From positions 133,622-163,239 of the forward strand of contig JAHBMJ010003907.1 of the NCBI GenBank assembly GCA_018398765.1: a DNA stretch of 29,618 bases, given 5' to 3'. Origin of the DNA: Chromera velia (Eukaryota; Sar; Chromeraceae). Below, piece by piece: positions 1 through 14,447 of the stretch. Each line of letters begins with the position of its first letter. The stretch's first letter is position 1. The notes under the pieces were generated by a model. That model did no database searches, was not told the DNA's origin, and was given only the letters and a program-made list of their open reading frames with translations. Position numbers and translations under genes: made by a program.

Positions 1-13
1 CCCCCCCACCGAC

Positions 14-623
14 CTATCCCCCCATCTCCATCCACATCCGCCTCCCGGAGGATCTCCTCGATCTGCTCTCCCTCAAACGACTTTCCCAGAACGTATCTGC
101 ATGCATGCAGACAAGCAGGCACGCACAACGAGGGTTCGGTTCATTGAATCGATACATACCAGTGAGGCAAAGGTTTTCGGTCCATGCAAGCAATCCGCGA
201 ATCAAAGGAACTACCTAGAATGGATGTGAAGAAGTCGAGGGAGAGGGACACACAACTGTTGACTTCCCGAGAGAAAATCAATTGTCTATTGTATGATTCA
301 ACGCCCGCAAGTGCGGGCACATTCGCATCATGCGCACCCTCATCCTCAGCTATCGTCATCACGCATACGGAGCCATATGCAATGACACACAGGAGGATAG
401 ACGAGAAAAACAGAAAGAAGCGGAGACACAGCGAATGAAAGAAAGAAAGTGGGGGGCGAGAGAGTGCCTCACCATGCAAGCCCCGTCTTGTCTCTCGTAC
501 ATGACCCGGGGCGCCCAACCCACTTTCGAACAAAATATCAGGAAGAAAAAGGACTGTCCTTTCTATGTGTGCGCAGACCTGTATAGAAGAGATGTACAGC
601 GAAAGTACAGATCTCGCTCTTCC

Positions 624-663
<40 letters not shown>

Positions 664-1743
664 GGAAGAAACAGAGACAGACAGAGACGGGCCGACCTCA
701 GGTTCTCCACGGAGATTCTGCCCGTCTTGTCGACGTCAAATCTCCTGAAGGCCTGTCTGACGACGCCCTCGAAGAGCTTCACCCGGGTGGTCAGCATCAT
801 GGCCACAAAGTCCGAATACAGAATTTCCATGCAACCGTCCCGATGGGGCTGCATCCTCTGGCGGGACCGGGGCGTCGGAGGAGACATGACGGCCTCCTCA
901 CTGGCCTCCTTCGTGGGGTCCCCCTCTTGAGACTGTGGAGTGGTCGTTGCGAGAGGAGGGGGGGAGACGATCATCCTAATCCTCTCCTTCTTGTCTCCCT
1001 CTTCTTCCCCATTCTTTTCGTTTTCCTTCGGTGAGGAGAGAGGGAACGCATCCTCCGACTTTCTTTCTCCGGCCTCCCCTGCAGAATCGCCTGTAGCATG
1101 GCCCTCGTCTGACTGGGAGGGGAGACGGGGGCGAGTGTCTGTGGCATCTGGAGAAGGTGAGGTGGTGGGAGCAGCAGAACAGGAAAGGGGGGGCGATGCA
1201 TGGGAGTGGAAGGTCTGGAGCGACGCTGCCCTCTCGGTGTCTCTCTGCAGCTTCCCCTCTTGTGTGTCCCCACAGTCTCCCTCTCCCATAGTGGCGGGCA
1301 TAGACGAGGATTGCTTGGGGACTGTGTGTGTGTGGTTGTCTGTCGTGTCTTTCTTGGATGATGCCTCGAGGACACCAAGGGGGGGGGAAGAGGGGGAAAG
1401 GGGAGACGCGGCACGGGATTTTGGCTCCTGATTCTCCCTTTCCCTCCCTTCCTCCTTTTCCTTGGGGGAAGCCATCATCTCCCCACTCGAACCCGCAGAG
1501 ATGACCCTGGCTCTTCTGAAGGCGTTGAATGCGGGAGCCTCTGGCTTCGTGTGTCTCTCCGCAAGGGCGTGGAAGAGGGCCTCTATCTCCACGTGGTCTA
1601 TGTCTGAGAAGTGTTCCGTCATCACCTGCAAGAAATAAAGAAGGGGGGGGGAAGGGAGAAAGAAAAGAACACCAAGAGGATTATCACAGAGATCTCTCAC
1701 TTCAATCGCTTCGGGGCAAAGCTCAACACACACACACACACAC

Positions 1744-1804
<61 letters not shown>

Positions 1805-4800
1805 CAGAGACAGAGAGAGACACTCAAACCCTTCCCATGCGGTGCGGCACCCCTCCAAATCGAGGGAAGAAAGGCACCCACCCACCCACTCACCCACCGA
1901 CTAATTAATGAATTACCTTCTGGAAGTCCTCCAAGGAAATCGTGCCTGAGTTGTCTCGATCGAATTTGAGGAACATCGCTGGCAGTTCCTGGATCTCCTT
2001 GCACGAGAGGGAGTAAGCCATCATCGTCAGAGCCGCACGCTTCAGGTGGGTAGACAACGCAAACTTCCTCATGCTCTCCAGTACAGATCTGCAAGCACAT
2101 GCATTTACCTTCTTTAAAAAAAGAAATAAAAATGAATGCAGGTGGGTAGACAACGAAAACTTCCTCATGCTCTCCAGCACAGATCTACAACTTGCGAAAG
2201 ACATGCATGGAAGCGAGAATAGTCTTTCGCGACCATGAAGAAGTCAACCTACAGAAGGGGGNCGGGTGACCAACGAGCCAAGCCTTCCTTCCATCTCTCC
2301 TCTTTTCCTGGCAAAGCGACTACTTCGCTCTTCCACCCACCCTCTCACTCATTCACTTACGCACTCAGTGCCTTCCTCAAAGCACTCACTCACTGACCGA
2401 TCCAGAGGGGGCGTCTCGATTGCCGCTGCTCCCTGCTGAATCCACCTGTGCTCCAGAGCCTGTTCTGCTGTGAGTCTCTTCTCTGCGGGCTTCACCAACA
2501 GACTCCGCACAAAATCCTTCGCATCCTCGCTCACCCTGTCCCACTGCTCCCCCTCCATCTTGTACTGGCATCTCGTGATGCCGTGCAGAATCTCCTTCTG
2601 GGTACCTGAGAAGGGAGGCGTCCCCACCAGAAGCATGTACACGATCACCCCGAGACTCCACATGTCGCAGGCATTCGTGTAACTCCCGCTGAGCGTGTCG
2701 GGGGATACATACGCCAGGGACCCGCACGTCGCGTGCATTTTCGGACTCGAGATCGGATTCCTACGAACACACAAAGGAAGGAAGGAAATAAAAAGAAAGA
2801 TCCATCGATTGCAATTAATTGAACGGAATGGAGGTCCTCTCGATTGAATGCAGTCGCACAAACAAACAACACAATAAGAGGTTTTGGAAACATGCAGCAC
2901 GGTTATGATCAGATCAACAACAACCTGAACGTCATGAAAACACATACGGCAAAAATAAAAGGAATCGATCAACAGAAAAGTAAATAAACACACACATACA
3001 CACACACACACTGTTAGGCAGGCAGGCAGGCAGGCAGGCAGGAAGGAAGGAAGCTGAAGAGCTGACCAGATCAAGGAGAACCCGAAGTCGATGAGCTTCA
3101 GCCTCGCGCCCTCACTTCGGTCTTCGTACAGCCAGTTCTCGAGTTTCAAATCTCTGTGCACGACGTTGTGACAGTGGAGGTACTGGAGGGCCTGGAGCAT
3201 CTGCAGCGTCACGCGGGCAGCCTCCGACTCTGAGTAGGACTGCTTGGCACCCAACCGATGAAACAGCTCTCTGCCTGCAAGCAAATCAAGAGGGGATCGA
3301 GAGGGCCTTCTCGTGTCTTCTCTAAATTCTGTGTTTGTTTGTTTGTTCTTTGTTGTCTTGTTTGCCTGCCAGAGGAAAGAGAAGAGAAGGATAGAAGGGA
3401 AGGGGGAAACCAGAAAAAAGAGAAGAGAAGGATAGAAGGGAAGGGGGAAGAAGAGCCAGATCGAGAGGAATGTGGGTAGGCAACGGTGACCGTCCGAGAC
3501 AGCCCTCTCACCCACCCACTCACTCACTCACTCACCCTACATGAAAGTACTCTTCTGCCAGTCCTTGCTTTTTTAAAATTCATCTGTTTGAATTAATCTC
3601 CTCCCTCACACACGCGTACCGGTCCCCCGCACTTACACCACCAGTCCCTCCCCGCAGAAACCACAGATGAACGAATGGAATGTACTTTGTAACCACCAAG
3701 GACAGAAAAGAACCACACACACCCATAGACACAACCTGCAGACCCACCCACCCACCCACCCTTGCAGTACTCCATGACGAGGTAGACTCTCTTTCTGTCC
3801 TCATACAGAGCGATCAGCTTGACGATGTTCGGGTGGTCCAGATTCAGGTAGATTAGGGCCTCGTTTCGAAGCAGATCGATCTGACGCACGCACGCACGTA
3901 CGTACGCATAACCACACACACGAAGAGAATTAATCTGACGCACGCAAATTGAGGGCAGGGAGGAACGTAAAAACCAGACATCCTGATCAGTTCATGCAGT
4001 CAGACAGACGGGCGTAAACGCACTTTTCAACACGGTTTCTTGTATCGGCACTCTCGTCATGTATTCCTTGCCCTTCTCCAATTGCCGGAAGGGAGGCAGG
4101 GAGGGAGGAACTAGCTTTGTATTTCTGTCTTTCTCTGCGTTGCTTGTCGCACGTCCACCCGCAGGAGCTCCCCTTATGCCTTCCTTTCTCAAACCATGCT
4201 CCGGAACAAACGAAAAAGAAAACATTCGAGCCCAACTCACCCACCGACCGAACGATCGACCAACTGACAACAGACACAGACTGTATGGTTTCTTTCCCCA
4301 GACAGACTATATCGTCATTTCTGTCCTTTTCACAGACAGACAGACAGACAGACAGACAGGGAGACAGACACACTATATGATTTTTCTTCTCCCTTCTTTT
4401 CTTCATGAACACAATAGACAGGCAGACAGACAGACAGACAGACAGATAGACAGATAGACAGCCAGCCAGCCAAAGAGACTCACCCTCTCCTCAGTCATGC
4501 CCTTCTTGAAGAAAGTCTTCACTGCCACCTCCTCCCCTGTCCCCTTATCCTTTGCTAGACGCACCGGCCCTGCAGGAAGGCGGCCAGGGGGACGGACAGG
4601 CAGGCATTCGATCATTCATCGTCAATCATGAACACAAACAATTCTGTTGATAATGAATGAAGCATACAGGCCTTGATCATGCATGAGCGCGCATACATTC
4701 GACCAAGTGCCTGCCCACACCTCACAGACATACATCGCAATTCCCTCCCACGTGCAAGCAAGCTACCGGCAATGCGGAGAAGAAACCCCAAGCCTGTCAC

Positions 4801-5752
4801 GCATGCGGCACGCGTGCACTCAGCTGATCTTCCTTCCTTCCTTCCTTCCTCCCTTCCTTCCCTCATTGCTTCGTTCCATGCACGTCGATCCCCGAAATAC
4901 CATTGCACCTGCAGGCCTGCATGCCCCCCACATCATTGACGCACGCACAACGACGAGAAAGAGGGCTAACAAGCAAATAGCAGAAAAGAGGAGAGGGAAG
5001 CCCTCACTTCCGTCCTTCCTTCTTTCCTTCCAATTGATCTCAGCACACTAATTCCCCCACCAAGCTCGCCTCAACTTCTCTCTCTACAAATGGCCACACA
5101 CATCCAGACTGATAGACAAGACGACTGACCAGAGAACCCGGTGCCGATGACTCTGTCGTGCATGAATCTGTAGTCATCTGCACACATACTCACGCTCTCT
5201 CTCTTTCTCCCTCTCACGCACACACGCACGCGCGCGCACACACACACATTCACAGTCAAAACAGAAGCGAAACACTAGACGACATGCTGACCGAAGCACT
5301 CACATGCAAAAAGAGAGAGAAGCAGAATGCCATCAGGTCACGTTTCCGCGTGTCTCTCCTGGTGTCTGTCCATCCGTCTGTCCGTTGTTGGCTTGCCTGC
5401 CTGCTCGACTATCTCCTGCTGGCTTGCATCGTTTTAGCAAGCAAAAAAGACAAGAACGGCACGATACCTGCCTCTCGCCACCCGACACGTACTCGCGTGA
5501 TCGAAACTTCGGGCCAACCAATAATCTGTCTGTCTCCTGTCTCAAGTCTCCGCCCCGGCCCATGGAGCATCCATCAAGCCGGCCTTGCAGCGACTCGAGC
5601 ACCTGCCTGATTGACTAGATTTCTTATCAGCCTCATGACATACTGACTGACTGACTCTCAATGGGCGTATAGTGGATCCTGCTGTATTCGATGCACGTCT
5701 CTTGTTCAGGGACAAGAGGGACAAGGGGCGTCTTCGCCTGTTGGTTTCCCAT
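14..5752 (-). CDS. Calcium-dependent protein kinase (CDPK family), 3' end outside window
   Basis: Ser/Thr kinase fused to calmodulin-like EF-hands; it would couple Ca2+ signals to phosphorylation. Exons in transcript order: 5648-5752, 5482-5602, 5130-5177, 4484-4569, 3760-3880, 3067-3274, 2398-2760, 1917-2088, 697-1625, 14-96, giving about 744 codons before the left edge. From exon 3 on, every junction is in frame. Visible: Gly loop GTGFSG (86-91), catalytic Lys108 in VAVK, alphaC Glu126, Met155 gatekeeper (YLVMEY), HRDLKLEN (199-206), DFG (222-224), SPD in place of APE (248-250), junction helix SVLESMRKFALSTHLKRAAL, EF1 loop DRDNSGTISLED (393-404), a split EF2, EF3 DVDKTGRISVEN, and EF4 beginning DVDGDGGI. 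The ATG at 5752 gives MGNQQAKTP, an N-myristoylation-type start, with an in-frame TGA just upstream. Exons 1-2 and the exon 2/3 junction are less certain than the rest. The kinase call is secure; the paralogue is not assigned. Confidence 0.93.
624..664. repeat. (GACA)n microsatellite in kinase intron
   Basis: About ten GACA units sit in the intron between the EF3 and EF4 exons, just after the donor of exon 697-1625 in transcript sense. Confidence 0.95.
846..1544 (-). other. Low-complexity insertion inside EF-hand 2 of the kinase
   Basis: Within exon 697-1625 the helix reading IEALFHALAERHTK should run straight into a 12-residue Ca2+ loop. Instead about 233 residues rich in Ser, Pro, Glu and Lys follow before the chain returns to an EF-hand-like half loop and helix (HRDGCMEILYSDFVAMML). 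The reading frame stays open throughout. A TGCAG acceptor-like site lies just before the HRDG codons, so part of it could be a facultative intron (exitron). No donor matching the other introns is obvious at the 5' side, which favours retained coding sequence. Confidence 0.7.
1725..1804. repeat. (CA)n-(GA)n compound microsatellite
   Basis: A long CA run with two TA interruptions passes into a GA run, within the kinase intron 1626-1916. Confidence 0.95.
2139..2186 (-). pseudogene. Partial duplicate of a kinase exon (pseudo-exon)
   Basis: A 48-bp copy of the start of exon 1917-2088 (original at 2043-2090) lies 96 bp upstream in transcript sense, with only two mismatches. It encodes the same junction-helix start (RSVLESMRKF then S for A, LSTHL). 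It keeps a possible TTGTAG acceptor, but sequence similarity stops after the THL codons and no donor follows. It is probably a recent tandem partial exon duplication lying in the intron. Confidence 0.75.
3017..3053. repeat. (GGCA)n-(GGAA)n microsatellite
   Basis: Tetranucleotide run a few bases downstream (transcript sense) of the donor of kinase exon 3067-3274. Confidence 0.9.
4332..4474. repeat. Two (GACA)n blocks in one kinase intron
   Basis: GACA runs at about 4332-4360 and 4416-4474, the second with GATA variants, occupy the intron just after the donor of exon 4484-4569. The 55 bases between them are unique. Confidence 0.9.
4829..4863. repeat. (TTCC)n microsatellite
   Basis: CTTC/TTCC run with CTCC variants in the intron between kinase exons 5130-5177 and 4484-4569. 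Confidence 0.85.
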
Positions 5753-6143
5753 CAATCAATCGATCAAGGGGCTTCGGTCAATAACAGGAAGAGGGTGAAT
5801 GGAGAAAGAGACTGGAAAGGTGTAAAAGAGTCAAGTAACTGCTGAAAGAGTCGCGCGATGTCAGCGTCTGCGGTGAGAAGTACTGGTTGTCTGCGCACAC
5901 AAACAAACGGAACTACAGCCAAACATCAGGCCGACTCGATCTTATTTTTACAGCAAAAGTTCTTGGATGTTGCAGAGTTAAGCGCAAAGACCTGACTCAC
6001 ACACCTCTCATGATAGCAAAGTTTTGCGAAGGGTCTGCAGACCACTCGGTTGAACGATTGAAAAAATTGCAGACGGAGAGTCGGTCAAATGGTGACAAAT
6101 GCTGCAAGACTTTGCATGATCTTTGCATATGATCGAGTGCTTG

Positions 6144-6227
6144 GGCGCGCGCCGGCGCGGCGCGCGCGCCCCGGGGCCCCGGGGCCCTGCATTCCGTCCC
6201 GCGCCGCCGGCGCCGCGGTCGACGCGC
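6144..6227. repeat. GC-only palindromic block
   Basis: An almost pure G/C stretch in otherwise average sequence. It contains a hairpin with 9-bp arms (GGCGCGCGC at 6144-6152, GCGCGCGCC at 6162-6170, 9-base loop) and a perfect 18-bp palindrome at 6168-6185 made of alternating CCCC and GGGG. It may act as a CpG-island-like promoter element or be an assembly-prone foldback. Confidence 0.8.
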
Positions 6228-6384
6228 TATAGTTCCACAATCGCCTCGGGGGGCAGCTCAGCTCTGCTGAGATCAGCCGAGAGGCCCTGAGATCGCACGC
6301 ATCCGCATAACGCATTTTTTCATTTTTTGGGGGGGGGGTTCGGTTCTGTCTCCGTCACGGTCGGTGTCGCCCAAATTCCAAAAT

Positions 6385-6482
6385 GTGCCCCTCAAGCAAC
6401 TCGCACGGAGCCACGATCGCATTATATAGTATTATATACTTCGCTCTTCATGATACGTGCCCCTCAAGTAACTCGCACGGAG
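6385..6482. repeat. 26-bp direct repeat flanking a TATA-like core
   Basis: Copies at 6385-6410 and 6457-6482 differ at one base (C/T). Each contains TGCCCCTCAAG and ACTCGCACGGAG. The 46 bases between them include an AT-rich TATATAGTATTATATA stretch. The paired layout suggests a duplicated regulatory site, although a transposon-type duplication is possible. Confidence 0.75.
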
Positions 6483-6644
6483 TTGATTGCGTATCTGTTC
6501 ATGCGCGGTCCCGAAAAGCATATTTTGCGCACGTTGCCGTGGCCCCCGCCATTTGCATTGCAGGCAAGACATGCCCAAGCCCCTGATGGTTTTCATCATG
6601 CAATCAAATTATGGCCGACCCCCTAAATGGCCCCCCGAGGCACT

Positions 6645-6662
6645 CACCCAACTGGTTGGGTG
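6645..6662. repeat. Perfect inverted repeat
   Basis: CACCCAAC and GTTGGGTG arms (8 bp each) around a TG spacer, in the spacer upstream of the TPR gene. Possible dimeric transcription-factor site; function unknown. Confidence 0.6.
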
Positions 6663-6767
6663 TATCCCGTTAATATACCGATATACAGATCGCGATACCA
6701 TGCACATGCATGCAGAGATGGGAGTCTGACCTATGTCTGACCTGCATGATCGATGCATTTTCGACCG

Positions 6768-6774
6768 TATAAAT
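6768..6774 (+). promoter_or_regulatory. TATA-like element
   Basis: TATAAAT lies 253 bp upstream of the TPR-protein ATG. It is a short sequence match only, with no transcript-start evidence. Confidence 0.25.
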
Positions 6775-7026
6775 TCGACGTGTGTCCGCGTTTTAAGCGG
6801 CCGCTGTTCTGCTGCAGTTTCCAGCTTGCATGCTAGTGATCGAGGGCAACGGTGCTGTGCACGATTCCAAACTTTACCTCAAAGCAATCGAGAGTCACTC
6901 GATCCAACGCAGAAGCGCAAAAAAGAACGAGGCGTTCAAGGAAGTCAGTCAGACGGAGCTTGGCAGATACATATGTAGACGGCCGGGTGCCCATGTAGGC
7001 CATAGAGAAGAGACACAGAAAGGAGC

Positions 7027-13409
<6,383 letters not shown>

Positions 13410-14447
13410 AAAAAAGTGACAGAAATGAAAACTTCTATGCATTAGCAAAAAGACACTGGCAGTGGCAACCGGATGTTATATCAATTCATTCAACTTTCTA
13501 TAAAAAATTAATTTGGTATAATAAATGATAGAAGAGTTTTATGTACACTGCCGTGCACGAGGCGTGTCGAAAAAAAAAAAATCTTAAAAAAAATGTAGAT
13601 ACATCTAGAGTTATATCAAATTGTCATCAATTTACATATACATGTCAGAGAATTTATTTTTTCCTCGCTTCACACAACTGTTTTTTGGGTATTACAGTCT
13701 AGATTAATTACAGTACTGTTGCATAACTGGTACAAGGTGTTGCAGGCAGTTGAAAGCCTAAAAAACCTGTTATCATCATATAGAATCATTCTAGTCATCA
13801 TCATCAAACAAAAAAAGAAATCTCTATAAATTTTAATCTTTATGTAATTATGGATATACAAAAATGTTTTAGAACTTAGCGTGTGGCAATGTAGCCAGGG
13901 GTGCTGTTTTGTTGCATAGACGGATGGAAGGCTAAGAGTGAGGCGGATGTGCTAGGAACAGATATCTTAAATGCAGTTTCCCCCGAAAAAATATTTTAGA
14001 TGCATGATGAAAACGTGTGTTCACTATTTATAAAAAATGATATGAACAGACTCAGTGGCATTATGCAATAAAGTATTAATTTGCATCAGTCCACCCTATT
14101 ATCTAGCCTATTATCCAGGTCTGCTTCGCTTGACGCCTGGGTAATCCTGGGTACTAGCCTGGGTAAGCCCAGGCAAAATTGGAAAGCTGGCATTTAAGCT
14201 GCCTTGGCTCTGTGAGCTATATACCCCAGGCAGCCTCTTCTCCACTTTACACAGTATGCCGCCCCCCTCCGCCTCCCGCCTCCTGACCCGGCCCAGCCCC
14301 TACCGCCGCCCCGGGGTTCAAAATTCCAAATGCCTTTAACTTTTTTTTGTTCATTCGAAACTAGGTTTAAAACATTAGAGGACCGCTCATCGTTACTCCA
14401 TAAAAAAACCATTAGTTCCGAATAGCTTCAAAACGGTCGTCCAGTCA
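13410..14447. other. AT-rich convergent intergenic spacer
   Basis: Lies between the stop codons of the TPR gene (plus) and the PRP28 gene (minus). It is much more AT-rich than the genes, with A-runs near 13570-13592. It contains AATAAA-like signals near 13520 and 14067 that could serve either 3' end, but no open frame worth calling. It switches abruptly to C-rich sequence at 14258-14316 (pyrimidine strand of a G-rich tract). The function of the whole is unknown; a decayed mobile-element fragment is one option. Confidence 0.6.
14136..14174. repeat. CCTGGGTA triple repeat with hairpin
   Basis: CCTGGGTA occurs at 14136-14143, 14146-14153 and 14158-14165. The last copy forms a 7-bp stem (GCCTGGG, loop TAAG, CCCAGGC) at 14157-14174. 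A further CCCCAGGC at 14224-14231 can pair with the same units, so the stretch can fold back in several registers. Confidence 0.7.

Larger units (their letters stand above)
5753..7026. promoter_or_regulatory. Head-to-head intergenic spacer (candidate bidirectional promoter)
   Basis: The kinase ATG (minus, 5752) and the TPR-protein ATG (plus, 7027) face away from each other across about 1.27 kb. I find no convincing coding sequence here; an open frame at 5887-6132 resembles no family I know. The spacer holds a GC palindromic block, a direct-repeat pair, an inverted repeat and a TATA-like site, listed separately. Both flanking proteins start with MG-type acylation signals, so shared control is plausible but unproven. 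Confidence 0.5.

Noticed and set aside
330-1431. Plus-strand open frames of 121 to 234 codons
   Set aside because: They lie antisense to the kinase exon 697-1625, whose minus frame carries recognisable EF-hand sequence; composition is that of the reverse complement of a low-complexity insert.
3016-3053. Regular short repeats considered as a CRISPR array (here and at 17514-17625)
   Set aside because: Units are 4-bp microsatellites without spacers of constant length, in eukaryotic introns.
6313-6335. T-runs after a GC-rich hairpin region, like a Pol III terminator of a small RNA
   Set aside because: No recognisable snRNA, tRNA or internal promoter upstream; T-runs alone are weak evidence.
6707-6714. 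TGCATGCA, known as an AP2-factor site in apicomplexans
   Set aside because: The same or near-identical motif also occurs in introns and repeats across the window (for example 100-107, 10315-10323, 22194-22201), so its presence upstream of the TPR gene is not informative.
14316-14328. tRNA B-box-like GGTTCAAAATTCC, hinting at a SINE or tRNA
   Set aside because: The last bases do not fit the B-box, no A-box lies at the right distance and no cloverleaf can be drawn.
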